64,000 nucleotides of DNA from Omphiscola glabra. Lineage: Eukaryota; Mollusca; Gastropoda; Lymnaeidae. The DNA is taken from positions 13,833,630 to 13,897,629 of the forward strand of contig OZ024798.1 of assembly GCA_964017045.1 (NCBI GenBank). Reading direction: 5' to 3'. How positions within the stretch are numbered: the first letter of the stretch is position 1; the number at the start of each line of letters is the position of its first letter. Under the pieces are notes generated by a model that saw only the letters and a list, made by a program, of their open reading frames with translations, did not search any database and was not told where the DNA came from. The position numbers were made by a program, and so were the translations under genes. Shown here one piece after another: positions 16,070-28,740 of this stretch.

Positions 16070-16565
16070 ACCACATTACACAAAATTGCTTCAAACCACA
16101 ATTGCTTCAAACCACATTAAACATTACACATAATTGCTTCAAACCACATTACACACAATTGCTTCAAACCATATTATACACAATTGCTTCAAACCACATT
16201 ACACACAATTGCTTCAAACCACATTACACACAATTGCTTCAAACCACATTATACATAATTGCGTCAAACCACATTACACATAATTGCTTCAAACCACATT
16301 ACACACAATTGCTTCAAACCACATTATACACAATTGCTTCAAAGCAAATTACACATAATTGCTTCAAACCACATTAAACACAATTGCTTCAAAGCACATT
16401 ACACACAATTGCTTCAAACCACATTATACACAATTGCTTCAAACCACATTACACACAATTGCTTCAAACCACATTACACACAATAGCTTCAAACCACATT
16501 AAACACAATTGCATTCAAAGCACATTTACACACAATTGCTGTCAAACCCTATTATATTACACACA
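16070..16565. repeat. 25-bp minisatellite, about 18 copies
   Basis: Units contain 'caattgcttcaaaccacatt' followed by 'acaca'. The array starts about 190 bp after the stop codon of copy 2 and decays at both ends. Confidence 0.9.
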
Positions 16566-17070
16566 ATCCCTTTCAAACAGTGTCGCACATACTTTTCTTA
16601 CAAACCATATTACACGGCTGCTTTTAATCCACTTTAAAAACACTAGCTGTAAAACCAAGTTTTGGGTTTTAGAGAGGGTGGGTGAGGAAAAAAAAAGAGA
16701 AAGGGAGAGACACAGAAAGAGATGAGTGTTTTTTTTTCTTAAACACATTTCTATCTTTGAATGCCATTTTTTGTAAGAAATTCTGCAATCATGATTTTTT
16801 TGTTAAAGAGAGTTTAATAACACAAGTTAAGAAAAACCCACAAATGGATGAAAAGAAATAAACAAGAAAATGAAGGCAACGAGCAGCACGCCATCTTTAT
16901 TAAAGACAATAACACACGAACTAATGTGAAATACAGTGAAAATGGGAACAATGTTTGGAGGTTGTCTTAATATCACTCCTTCCTGTGGCTAATTAGCTGG
17001 TTTTACTATGATGCCGATAGTGGTGGATTACTTTTAAAATTTTTTTTTTAAAATTTTCTCCTTCTGTATA

Positions 17071-17190
17071 GAAATTGTTTTCATAGAAATTGTTTTCATA
17101 GAAATTGTTTTCATAAAAATTGTTTTCATAAAAATTGTTTTCATAGAAATTGTTTTCATAGAAATTGTTTTCATAGAAATTGTTTTCATC
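17071..17190. repeat. 15-bp tandem repeat, eight units
   Basis: The unit 'gaaattgttttcata' is repeated eight times with one-base variants. A single related 'agaaattgtttttaatgc' lies at the paralogous place near 10,072 downstream of copy 1, so the array arose locally after duplication. Confidence 0.95.
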
Positions 17191-17194
17191 CAGA

Positions 17195-18290
17195 GAGATT
17201 GCGGCAAGCCTAAAGACTAAATCACGATCCTTTTACTTGATTTACGTCTTTTTTTTTTGTTTTAAACAAATCAATCAAACAATTTAACTCGTTATGTCAT
17301 TAAAAAAAATTTTTTGTAATGATTAGAATTTAGAAGAAAAAAAATTAAAGATATCATTGTCTTTGACAAAATCAGGTGTGTTGCGTCGTTAAGTACATCA
17401 TTTTGCATAGATCGTCAGATTATTCATTTTGTTTTTAAAAAAATAGTTTTTCTTTCGTTCTCAAGGTTTAAATTCAATACGCATTTTTTTTTTGAAAAAA
17501 AAAGGAAAAGTGTTGGCTTATTAAAAAAAATACTGTTGATAGTGAATTAAGTCTATGAGAATTTGTATTTAAAAATAACAACAACAACAACAACAACAAC
17601 AAAACAAAACAAAACAAAAAAAAATAAATAAAAACATTTTAAAAAAAATTTAAAAAAATCATTTTTATAGTTCTATTGGGTAATCATACAGGCGTCTTCA
17701 AGGGGAAATAACAGCTGAATATTAAACTACTAAATTATAATTTTTTTTCTTTTTAAAAAGATCAATGGTATGTCACGTTTTTATTTACAGTATTAATAAT
17801 AATAGATATTTTGCATGTTAACCTCGTACAATCAATTAATGACTTTTAAAAAATAATCTATTGCTGATACTTAGTGGCTCATATTTTGTACATAAAACAT
17901 ACACACACTCTTCCATTGGACCGTAACAAGGGCGACACATTGTGCTCATCTTAACCCATCTGGCAAAGAATACATTTACATTTTGTAAACAACAGTGCTG
18001 CCTACTTTTAAGTCCGATGTCAACGGCTGAGGGGCGTTTAAGAGAAAGGAATGACGTAAGTGTCAAATATAATGAGGACGGCGATCAATTTGAAGCCAGA
18101 GGGAATATAAAACACAAAGTTGATTGAGTCCCAGAGAAATGCAAGAGGATGAAACTAAACTCTGAAATAGGTAAAGGGATTATTGTGGGACAAAGCGAGG
18201 GAAACAAATAAAGGGAAAAATCCTGGTTTTCTGCTGTGAAAAGTAGAGTTGATTACATGACTGAGATTAAGATGAAGTTGTAATATAAGG
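17195..18290. other. Intergenic stretch with a CAA microsatellite
   Basis: No supported gene. A (CAA)n/(CAAAA)n microsatellite lies at 17,577-17,634. The remainder is A/T-rich with short unsupported frames; nothing else is recognised. Confidence 0.45.
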
Positions 18291-18296
18291 TAATTA

Positions 18297-19105
18297 GAAA
18301 GCGCATGTAGGGACAGTAAGCATTGGTGGCAGAACAATCACCAACCTAAGTTTTGCGGATGACATAGACGGACTGGCTGGAAACCAAGAAGAGCTCGCCA
18401 ACCTAGTAAGGCGTCTCGACAAGACTCCGTCGTACTTTGGCATGCAAATCAGTGCAGAAAACACAAAATTGATGACGAATAACACCACCGGCATCTCCAC
18501 TGAAAGATTAGAGACAGTTGACAGCTTCAAGTACATGTTAGCAATATTCTCGGAAGTATTCTCCAAGCCCGAATTGATGGCCAGGAATTCCCTTACCACA
18601 ACAGCACTAAAGAGGATTAAGAAAATATGGAATAACCAGAATGATGAGCTCATTAGTCCTCTTATATGCCTGTGAGTCCTGGACATTATCACCAGAACTT
18701 GATAGAAAAATAAAGGCGATGGAGATGAGAAGCATTCTTGGAATCTGCTATAGAGACCATATCTCTAACGAACAAGTGAAAGAAAGGAATCGTCAAGCAA
18801 TGGGGCAGTACGATGACCTCCTGGTGTCTGTAAAAAAAAAGGCGCAAACTGAACGGTATGCAACGTGACCAGAAAACAATGGATCACCAAAGAAATCATG
18901 CAAGGCTCAACGAGACGAGGGAGAAGAAGAGGAAGAAAAAAAAAGATGGGAAGATAACATCAAAGAGTGGACGGGACTGAAACTAAGATATGCTGTGCAA
19001 AGTGCAGAAAACTGAGAGGAATGGAGGAGGAGAGTTTTCATGTCATCTGTGGCACCCCAATGGTCCAAGGACTAAAGGGCATGATGATGATGATGATGAG
19101 GAACA
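18297..19105 (+). mobile_element. 5'-truncated LINE, reverse transcriptase C-terminal half (family A)
   Basis: Conceptual translation across frameshifts contains the reverse-transcriptase catalytic motif FADD (ITNLSFADDIDGLAG), then GMQISAENTKLM, LYACESWTLSPELD and the C-terminal WEDNIKEWTGL. The 3' end is a 'gatgatgatgatgatga' tail. The order matches a non-LTR retrotransposon missing its endonuclease half. Several frameshifts make it dead. Related pieces are at 24,285-24,380, 31,560-32,105 (minus) and 47,735-48,015. Confidence 0.85.
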
Positions 19106-19149
19106 CACAAAATAGAGAGGTCGCAGGGCTCAAAGACTTTTTTCAAACA

Positions 19150-20419
19150 TAACAATGAACCTGTCGGTAAAAAATATAACTCTTCGAATTTTCCGGTACG
19201 AGATACATATAATAATGAAAAACAAATACAATTTTTAAAGAAAATATTGCATAGACCTTCACGTCGTAGAAACGTGTGTAAATTTTTATGAAAATAATTT
19301 CTCAATATCTTAACTGGATAAATGCAGCTGTTTACCCGTACTGCGAGATAAGGATGTAAAATTCAAAGAACAAAAATTAAAAAGGGACGGACATATTTTA
19401 ATACCTTATGAACAAAAATAGCACCATTATATTCTTATTTCAATAATATGTTTAGAGTCAAACTGGTTGCAGTTTAAGAACCATCAACCTATTAACAACG
19501 AGAACATCAAACTTCAAATGCAAAATTAGATGAAATTTAAGGCACACATGTTGGTTTTTACACATTAACGAAAACATACGACCATGATGAATTCATAAAA
19601 TTCCTCTATACATTCTTCTTGAATTTAAGATTACAAATCGTCGCCAATCTGGTCTCCACAAAATCATTGAAGGACTATTTGGTTTATATTTTCTATCACT
19701 TGAAGAAACTGCTGAAGGTCTCCGTTTTGTGCGTTGTTGTTGGTGTTTTTTTAAAAATTGCTACACATGTTCACTTCTGTTACGCCTCACATTATGTTGC
19801 TCTGTCGACAAAAAGACACACAAAAAGGCCTTTAAAGGTATACAGGTCAATTAAATGAAAAAAAAGTAATCAAGTTTTTTTTGTAAAGGTAATCAAATTA
19901 AAAATAAACGACACATGTTTGAAACGTTCATATTCCTGATATAGGACAATATGAGACTTTTGTTACACGTGGTTTAGACAATCTTTCAATATACATATTA
20001 TTAGACAATGTATTATACAGTTATGTATACTTGCAAGTGTGTAGGGTAATATTGATAGATATATATGGCAGTTGACTACCAGGTCAACAGGAGACTCGTG
20101 TTATATCTGGGGCAGGGTTTTTCAGTTATGTCATCAGAGCATGATGGGTAGGGTTTTAGTGTATTCGTAAAGGGGCGTGAATTGGCCTTTAGTGCAATGG
20201 GGTGAATGGATTATTTTCTTGTATCAGCTTATAACAAGAAAACCATGTTCTTGACACATTTTGAGAACCCATAGGAACATTCGCTAATAAAATTTGACAA
20301 CGAAAATAAAGGAATTTTAGTATGGATTTTAACGTTAAATTAACTTGCGTATCAATCTACTTTAAACAGTAATATAAATATATATGTTTATATTTAAATT
20401 TTTTTGTTGTTGAAAATTA
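19150..20419. other. Intergenic region 3' of the RING gene
   Basis: No gene is supported. It lies downstream of the minus-strand stop codon at 20,420 and should contain that gene's 3' untranslated region, although no clear minus-strand AATAAA was found close by. Confidence 0.4.
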
Positions 20420-23400
20420 TCATGTATTTTTACTTACTAGTACATAAACCGTGATCCGATTAGTTATGATCGTGTGACAGGCGGGACATTTTCTTTTGTT
20501 GACAGAACAAGTATCACACATCTTTAGGTGAAAACATGGGCATGTAAGGCTTGAAATGCGTCTCTGTCGGCAGATACAGCAAAGGAGTAGATCTTCACAA
20601 TCTTATAATTTCATAAAAGTAAACAAAGTCAATCTAAGGAATTACAGTAACGTTATTAGCACACCATAATGCACACGCTCTATGCATTAAGCATAATCAT
20701 TTTATTAAAACCATACATAACTGTGTCATTATAATTTCGTTTAAAATTTTTACAGACACTCAGGTGAAGATTATTCTCAAGTGATACATGGCAAGCATTA
20801 TCTTTCTTGTGCTAAATATCCCTGGACATATATATTATTATCATATTTACTTTTCAAATATCTCAAATTTAAAATGTTTGACTTCTAAAATTATGACAAT
20901 GTGTAATCAATAATATTACATTCACATTTAAATTTGACGTTAAATTTAAAAATGAATTTTGGCCAGGAGCTTACATTGAATGGCTTGCTGACATTCGGGC
21001 TGATCTCTGCAATGGAGAACAAATGGACTCGGGCGTTTCGTGTTGATTCTCAGTGTGTAGCCACATTCAAAGCATGTTATTCTATTGTCCGGACCTGTAT
21101 GCGTGGAAGGTGTTGTTAGATAATAATTTTTAACGGATTTATGTATCAGTCGTCGACAAAATATGAACGTGGTGTGTCAATAGCAAAATATGAATGTGGT
21201 GTGTCAGTAGCAAAAATATGAATGTGATGTGTCAGTAGCAAAATATGAACGTGGTGTGTCAGTAGCAAAATATGAACGTTGTGTGTCAGTAGCAAAATAT
21301 GAATGTGGTGTGTCAGTAGCAAAATATGAACGTGGTGTTTCAGTATCAAAATATGAATGTGGTGTGTCAGTAGCAAAATATGAATGTGGTGTGTCGGTAG
21401 CAAAATATGAATGTGGTGTTTCAGTATCAAAATATGAATGTGGTGTTTCAGTATAAAAAATATGAATGTGGTGTTTCAGTATAAAAAATATGAATGTGGT
21501 GTTTAAGTATAAAAATATCAATGTTGTGTTTCAGTAACAAAATATGAATGTGGTGTTTCAGTATAAAAAATATGAATGTGGTGTTTCAGTATAAAAAATA
21601 TGAATGTGGTGTTTAAGTATAAAAATATCAATGTTGTGTTTCAGTAACTATGTGTTAAAGTGATAAGCTTTTTTAGTATAAAACTTTTAGTTTCTATATC
21701 TAGAATTGTATTTAAACACATTTTGTGTTGTTTCGGAAGCCAAACTTTTATTTAGAAAATTATTGTGTATTTTTATTAGCTAAAATTGTACTTCAAGAAA
21801 ATAATAATGAGGAAAGTTTTTCAGGAGCAAAATATTAATGTGATATTTTTTTCAGTAGCTATATATCTTTAAAAAAAATTGTTTAAGTAACTAAAATTAA
21901 ATGTATCAGCAGCTTTAATCAAAATCTAAGGAATACAATTTGATTCACCGTATCTTATTTTTTATCTTTTCTTGCTAAAAGCGAGTGTTAAATAAGTAGG
22001 GACAATTACAATGTTCGCGTGAATACAACAATAACTGATCGTTTGCACAATTATTAATTTACTACACAGTTTACATATAATAATTATTGTTTCATGAAAG
22101 GGTAAATGCAAAATGATTGGATTTATGTTCTTCATCATTTTCTTGCGATCTAAGGTCATACTAAATATATAAAACCAGTATGAAAGTATTTCTTTGATCA
22201 TTTTAATTTGTAACAAATACAATAAATAATGTTTGTTTGTTTTTTGTTGCTATTTTTAGACACTTCCGTAAGTTTAGTGAGATTTTTAAATAAAGAAAAT
22301 TAAACATACCCATTAAGAAAAATCCACCCTTAGTTAGTTCTATTGCGGTGAAGGGCAAACTGGCCACATTCTGTAGTGTAGCCAAACGTTGTTCCATGTT
22401 TCTCATGACAGGGTGTGCAACTTTGATCGTTATAACGTTAGAATAATCCCCTCTCTGATCGCGAGGTAAGGCGGGCCATTTTGTTAAAGGAATGGGCAAT
22501 TCTTCGAAGTTATGCACTGGATGAAACAAAATAATTAGTGATAAACTAATACATAGATTTCACAAATTAATACAACTCTGTGTTAGCAAACTTTTGTTTC
22601 AAATTTAGAGGAAAACTGATTTTGAACAATTTCTCAATTGGATATTGTCAGTTTGTTTTATACACATCTCCAGAGCTACATACTCAACGACTGGTGTAAG
22701 ATGGGCGATGTGAGAAAAGTAAGGTGTGCTAACTTATTTTAAGTTTTGACACTATACTGTAATTATTATGTAATTATATGTAATTATAAAAAGGCTTACA
22801 TAATGTGTTTCTTTAAATGTGAAGCGGTAATCAACACACCTTTGAATGTTGAGATTCCTAGTTCCAGTTTCCGATCTAGACCAAAATGCGTCCATATGTC
22901 AAGAGAAATGCCTTCTGGAGTTTTCTTCAGTTTTAAAATAGGTGATCCGCATGAACCAGGAGAGAGCAAAGGCTTATACAACAGGGCTTTTCTGATGTAT
23001 TGGCCAGATATCAACGCTAAATTTCATCAATCAGAAACATTTTAAGGATTTATCAAAGTATTCAAATCATCTTCTGATTGTTTCATATATTTTGCAAAAT
23101 AATTATTTTATTATGTCATGGTGATCAGATAGATTTAATGAATTGAGTTAAATAGAAAATGTCTACATTGTCGATCAAATTTGTAAAATAAAACTCAACT
23201 AAACTCATTCTAGGAAAACGCGTCATTGGAGTGTATGGAATAATCTATGAATAGAATGCACCGAGTTACATAGGTAATGGTTTTTGTTTTAATCTTTTTA
23301 CAAACCATCGGAGCTTTGTTCAATCTTCATGATATTAGCCTCCGTCCGTCCATTGCTTGTAACAACTTTTATGCCGTAGTCAGCCTGCTCACATTTTTCA

Positions 23401-25157
23401 ACTCTTAAGAACATTTCCATGTCATTTGATGGAGTGAGAATGCAGAATTGATGTGTCAAAGCTTCTTTCGTTTCTTCTGGCAATTGCCTTGCCATCATCA
23501 ATAAAGAATTCTTGGTGTCCCTTATCAGTCCTACAATGCCGATATCATCCGTCTCACAGACTAGGGTAATCAGCAGATCTTCTGGTGCGTTACTTCTCAA
23601 GATTTGTTTAGGTCTTAGCAGTGCACACCTTCTACCCTCGTGGAACACGGTTAAGGTACAGTTTCGTTCCTCGACTGTTGATTGAATCACGTTGCAGGTT
23701 GTTTTTACGTGGATGACCCCGTACTGTCTCCCCGATCTTTCGTTTACTGTTGGCATCTGTGCCAGAATATTTCCAGATCCACGTCGTTGTCTGCCGTTAG
23801 GACCAGCTGTTTCGATGTGTACAACAAGTTGCCGAACTTTTGATAGAAACCTTTCTGTGGCTCCGTTTCTAAATTTTATTGGCAAGCTACTCATCTCAAT
23901 TTGGGCTTGTCGGATGTTACCAGAACCACTTCTTTCTGTTAGTTCACATTCGTCTGGTAGCAAGTGAACTATTTTTTAAATACATAAAAAATATATGTAT
24001 ATAAATAATTTTTAAAAATAATAATTTTAGAACCGCTTATTATAAAACTAAACGAAAAAAACATGAATAATTATCATTGAATGTTTAATTTTCATTAATT
24101 TTATTTCGAATATTTAAAAAGAAATTAATTACATTTTTGTATTTTTAATTAATGGTAAATATTTTAAATTAAAATACAAGGGTGAATATTTAAGGTCTCT
24201 TGTGTAAAAATATTTGTATTTTCGACTATTTAATTAACATATATACATACAATAAATTAAAAAAAATATATATTTAAAAAAAACTGGGCGATGCTATGCG
24301 TAGTGCAGAAGACCTAGAGGAATGGAGAAAGATAGTTTTCATGTCATCTGTGGCGTCCCAACGGTCCAAAGACATGATGATGTTGATATACACATTAATA
24401 TATAAATAATATAAATAAATGTACACACACATACACACACACACATATATATATATATATATTATAAATTTTAATAGTTCTGTTAACTTTCAGCCAGCAT
24501 CATTCTAGAAGCTATAAGTACAAATCATACACATTTATTTTGTATGCATTTTAAAATTTGTCACCCACCAGTATTTCTGCTGTTAACCAACTCACTAACA
24601 TTAGCAACATCAGAGGATGCAGTATTTTGATCAGCAGTTTGTAAATCTTCAATTGGCTTCGCCTCTACCATAATGAAAAAGTAAATATAAAAAATTACAG
24701 GTAGAAACAAACTTATAGTCCATTCAGTTTTCTTTCATTTGATCCCAAATTTTGACTTGCAAACCCAACAATAATATTTTAAATAGCTTTTTAATCCCAA
24801 ACTTTCACTTCTGTTACCCGGTTACGAATAGTCGCAGCCTTAAAAAATATTAAAATAACTGCTACTATGTATCCATGTTTTCTGTACCTTAACTTTTATG
24901 GAATACAGTTTTAAAAATATATAAGAAAAATGCATTTTAAGTCATTGGATTGATGTCCTCGGAATCATCTTATTAATGGCTATTAGTTGTTACATAACTA
25001 TCTTAGTACATTGTATTTATTTGAGAATTACATTATTGAAGATTCCTAAAAATCTTGATTCAAGATTTATCATTTGACCATTTTCTCAAGCACGTAAGAA
25101 AATGCAAAGTTTTTTAAACAAATTTTTCGATAAAAAAAAATATTCTTCACCTGCCAT
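20420..25157 (-). CDS. RING-finger protein with inactive trypsin-like domain (seven exons, 483 aa)
   Basis: Minus-strand exons: 25,157-25,151; 24,664-24,569; 23,968-23,306; 23,016-22,840; 22,516-22,310; 21,094-20,975; 20,601-20,420. All six introns are phase 1 with GT..AG ends, and the 1,452 nt read open to TGA. Residues ~98-290 look like a trypsin-like peptidase fold: RGSGNIL, then GVIHVKTTCNVI where the catalytic His would be (Asn127), Asp in PEDLLITLV (165), and GSCGSP with Cys278 at the nucleophile site. Without His it is probably not a protease. Residues 391-418 hold a C-x2-C and H-C-x5-C group, possibly zinc-binding. Residues 431-465 form a RING with spacing C-x2-C-x11-C-x-H-x3-C-x2-C-x6-C-x2-C, the IAP type, so ubiquitin ligase activity is expected. 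The exon 3 donor (GTTTGT) is weak. If the 7-nt first exon is wrong, an in-frame ATG at 24,671 is the alternative start. The combination is not one I recognise. Confidence 0.8.
21155..21655. repeat. 27-bp minisatellite in intron 5 of the RING gene
   Basis: About 18 units contain 'aaaatatgaatgtggtgt' followed by 'gtcagtag' or 'ttcagtat'. The nine-codon period keeps both strands open. It sits right before the acceptor of exon 6 at 21,094, so it lengthens the intron but does not touch the coding sequence. Confidence 0.9.
24285..24380 (+). mobile_element. LINE 3' tail (family A) in intron 2 of the RING gene
   Basis: The sequence 'gggcgatgctatgcgtag' through 'gtcatctgtggc' and 'gacatgatgatg' is close to 47,907-48,008. 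It is a short 5'-truncated insertion on the strand opposite to the host gene. Confidence 0.8.
24421..24465. repeat. (AC)n/(AT)n microsatellite
   Basis: A run of AC followed by AT dinucleotides in intron 2 of the RING gene, next to the LINE tail. Confidence 0.9.
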
Positions 25158-25240
25158 GTCCAATTAGGGTTAATGCACGCTACTGGTCCTTGTCACTTTC
25201 AACAACCGGAAACAGGTCACTTCACATTATAGTTTTACGG
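25158..25240 (-). promoter_or_regulatory. Possible promoter of the RING gene
   Basis: Reading the minus strand, a TATAA (25,231-25,227) lies about 70 nt before the proposed ATG at 25,157. Between them is 'gttgaaagtgacaagg', which loosely recalls interferon-response-type GAAA boxes. No transcription start can be fixed from sequence alone. Confidence 0.3.
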
Positions 25241-25277
25241 TGATGTTAAAAACGCGATTTGGATTAAAAGTGGAATA

Positions 25278-25337
25278 ATCACATATCCACACATTGTATC
25301 ACATATCCACACATTGTATCACATATCCACACATTGT
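25278..25337. repeat. 20-bp tandem repeat, three perfect units
   Basis: Three exact copies of 'atcacatatccacacattgt' lie about 120-180 bp upstream of the RING gene start, in its putative promoter-proximal region. Confidence 0.95.
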
Positions 25338-25339
25338 AA

Positions 25340-26096
25340 AGAATGATTTATTGTGTTTTAGGCTCATAAATTTTGGTTCAGTGGTACGTAAAATACAGAA
25401 TACATGAATTCTTAGAGCGAAAGTTAATCTAAGGATGAATAAAACGTATCATGCAACCAATAAACCCTAATCTTGCATGTTTAACAAAAAATAATAATAT
25501 CATTGTTAAACGCTATCCAGTTTATTTTAATATTAAACATTAAACTCAACCCGAGAACATTTAACAATTGTTATTATTTAATATTTCACAAACGAATTAT
25601 CCGAAATTTAATCTACATGTTACATGGGGGTCCCGAGACCATTCAGATGCCCCAATGCTTCTATGAAATATTTTGCATTTTTAATTTTTTTAAAAGTCAG
25701 AAACAATTTCATTGCTGATATGTCTTATCAGTAGAAATCAGCTAAGTGTTTAAACTATTTAAGTTTTCCAGAAGAAGCTACTTTTGTTTCCCCCATTGAA
25801 ATACGTATGAATACTAAAAGAACGAAATAATTACTATTTACGCATCTCAAAAGTCAGAATGGATTTTCCCAATGTGACGTGTCCAAAGAAATTCTTGTTT
25901 TTAATACACAAATTAACTCTCAAAAGACGAGAGATTGAAAAATCGGTCATATCTGGCGGGTGAAAAAAACAACTCTTAAAATATATAAAAAAATAATATT
26001 AAAAGGCGAAAATAAAGATTTACTATTTTGGCATGTTAAATTTCTATTTGGCAATAAAGAAAAATCGTTTATACTATTAGTTCTTGAAGAAATCTG
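25340..26096. other. Intergenic stretch
   Basis: AT-rich sequence without a supported gene or repeat between the RING gene and the hAT-like element. Confidence 0.4.
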
Positions 26097-26717
26097 GTAG
26101 CAAGCAGGGCTACCACACCTTGGGAAATTTCCCAAGATCTTGGGAATTCACGACCCCCATTGGGATCTGGGGAATAATTTTGAAAATTGGGCAAAACCTT
26201 GGGAAATATTAACGGGGAAGATTTCTTTTACATATTTCGAAGAACGCAAACAACATATGTGATAATAATTAAAATGTAAATAAAGCAAAATAATTTTTTA
26301 TGTAGCAAGGAAAACCTTAATTGTTTTAAGTCTTTACTGGTTTTAATTTTTAAAATCACTCATAAATAAATAAGAAATGTTCTGAAATTAAAGTTAATAT
26401 TGTGAAGTATTAAAAGTTAATAATTAAAGAAATTCAATTTTCTATTTTTTTATGTTGAAGATTTACTAATTTCATAACAGGTGTTGACCTTGTACACCAT
26501 ATGCATAGAACAGTCTCAATAAATAAACTGATAATAAATCTTGAAATCTCAAATGAAATCAATAAAGACTATTACTATTAATATTATAGAATTTGTGGGA
26601 AAGGGGAGGGCGGTAGGCTCGGATACTTTATCATTAGGTTATTAGACATTAACAACCATAAGAAAGACAGTAGAAGCCAAGAGTGAACGATAGTGTTCAA
26701 ACAAGAATCCATAGTAA

Positions 26718-27959
26718 AATAGGGCTTGTCATTTCTCAGACCGGAAAACGTCATAGCGCACTACGTAATGTTACTATTTTTAGAACGGCGGAAAAATAAA
26801 TCTGAAAACACCGTAGTGTAACACGGTATACAACGAAGAATTTTTTCTACAACTAGTCCCCAATACTAAACAAAAATTGAAATTGGAATGATAATCAAAA
26901 TGTTAGTTCACAAACTTTTTTTGGCTTTCTTTTAGCCTTCTACTAGATTGTCATCTAAAAAAAATCATTAAAATAGAAATGAATGCAAATGGGCGGGGCA
27001 GATTGCCAATTATTCTGAAAATAAAAAGATAAAAAACAGCCGGCAATTTAATAACTATAGGCGAAGATTTTTTTTTTAACTATGTTATTTAGGAAACTAT
27101 GTTACACAAGTAGCAAATTTGAAGAAAACACAAATAAACACAATAATAATCGATGAAAAATGCCCTATTTGTAAGCACCCGTTAAATTCTTAATTTTTGT
27201 TTTTAAAATATCAATTTTTGTAAGTGTTCGTGCTATATATTAAAAGATGCCCAAGATTTCGTACACCCTTTCACCCAGGAATCTACACAAATACTACTGA
27301 TGGACTTTGGGTGCAGGTCAAGCGTAAATTGGCCTGTTTCCAAACTACTTCATTGAGTGCTTTCCAGTGGCGCTTTCACTTACACACACACACAAACAAA
27401 AAACAAAAAACACAAACATACACACACAAACAAACACACATACAAAAACTCACAGACCAACCAACCAACTACTAGTGTTATGCATTAGGCCTACTACTAC
27501 TAGTGTTATACAATTAAGCCTACTACAACTAGCGTTATGCATTAAGCCTACTACTACTAGTGTTATGCATTAGGCCTACTACTAGTGTTATGAATTAGGC
27601 CTACTACAACTAGTGTTATGCATTAGGCCTACTACTACTAGTGTTATGCATTAGGCCTACTACTACTACTACTACTAGTGTTATGAATTTTGGACCTGCG
27701 TTCGGATGATCTCAATCCCCTAACACCACATAAATTAATGTGTTTCTCTCAATCTCTCTCAAATAGTATTATGCCATTTTATTATTGAGAATGTGGATTT
27801 TTTATAGTGGTGTAAATATTTCATTAAATATAGTTGAAAACAAAGTTTTGATTTAGGTTAAGAGTCACTGAACAGTGTTGGCATTTTGTCCGCATAATTA
27901 CCCGGATGAATACAGCAGTTATATTTATAGATTTCCACCATTAAATGACAAGCCCTATT
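26718..27959. mobile_element. Nested 1.24-kb unit bounded by a perfect 17-bp inverted repeat
   Basis: 'aatagggcttgtcattt' at 26,718-26,734 is matched by its exact reverse complement at 27,943-27,959, inside the hAT-like element. No clear target duplication flanks it and no transposase frame is seen. It may be a second, non-autonomous DNA element inserted in the first. Confidence 0.55.
27471..27682. repeat. ~27-bp minisatellite, about seven units
   Basis: Variants of 'actagtgttatgcattaggc' plus 'ctactact' repeat within the nested element. A CA-rich stretch (27,379-27,450) precedes it. Confidence 0.85.
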
Positions 27960-28740
27960 GGATACATTTCAGTTACTTCTACAATGTGTTCAAACTATGA
28001 TGCGATGCATCTGTCAAAAATCCAGCCTAATTTTCATCAGTTGGAAAAAATATTTGTGGATTGACACATAAGTAATTAAGATATTAAAATTATGAAAAAA
28101 TGAAAAGTTCATTTAAAAGGTATTTTGTTTGAAACAAAAATTATTATATTGAAAATTTACAAGAAAAAATAAAATAACTTATTGTTTTCATAATAATATC
28201 AAACCATTTTAACTACAATTATAATTATTGAATTCTGCTTAATTGCTTTGCAAACCCCATTACTAATCAACAGACATACAATAAGAAAAATCATTTTTTG
28301 ATGAAGAAGCTTATGCCCTTGTAAAATGAATTCTGTGTTGATTAGCCTTGCGACCTTTGTCTCCAAGCGACTTCTAATAATTACACATGAATTGTAGATG
28401 ATATTTTTATCAGAGAATATAGAAGTAATATTTAGTAGCCTAACTCCAGTGGGTATTGATATTTTGGATAAAAAAAAACAACAAATTTCAAAAACAAATT
28501 GTTTATTTATTTTTTGAGATAAACTTTTTTTAAAAATGTCTTTTAAAATAAATTTTAGTCAATTACTGTAACATGTGTTTCAGGGGTATTAATTCTAGAT
28601 ATAATACTTTAATTACATAGAAAACCCCTTTTAAAAAAAAAACAACTCCTATATAGTGTATGATCTTGGGAAATCTTGAGAAATTTGTTGACCAAATCTT
28701 GGGAAATTTTAAAAAAGTGAGTGGCAGCCCTGGTAGCAAG

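Larger units (their letters stand above)
26105..28732. mobile_element. 2.6-kb hAT-like element with perfect 8-bp target duplication
   Basis: The left end reads 'cagggctaccac' and the right end 'gtggcagccctg', inverted with one mismatch. The similarity continues inward through 'aaatttcccaagat' on both ends. The flanks 'gtagcaag' at 26,097-26,104 and 28,733-28,740 are identical, the duplication size of hAT elements. No intact transposase frame is visible; the interior has 'cttgggaaat' repeats, a nested inverted-repeat unit and a minisatellite, so it is non-autonomous or gutted. Confidence 0.8.

Noticed and set aside
16060..16560. CRISPR-like array of 25-bp repeats
   Set aside because: Units are directly adjacent without unique spacers, and the genome is eukaryotic; it is a minisatellite.
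20934..21119. Plus-strand 61-codon frame
   Set aside because: It lies over exon 6 of the minus-strand RING gene and has no independent support.
22746..23045. Plus-strand 99-codon frame
   Set aside because: It is the shadow of exon 4 of the minus-strand RING gene, whose phase and motifs fit better.
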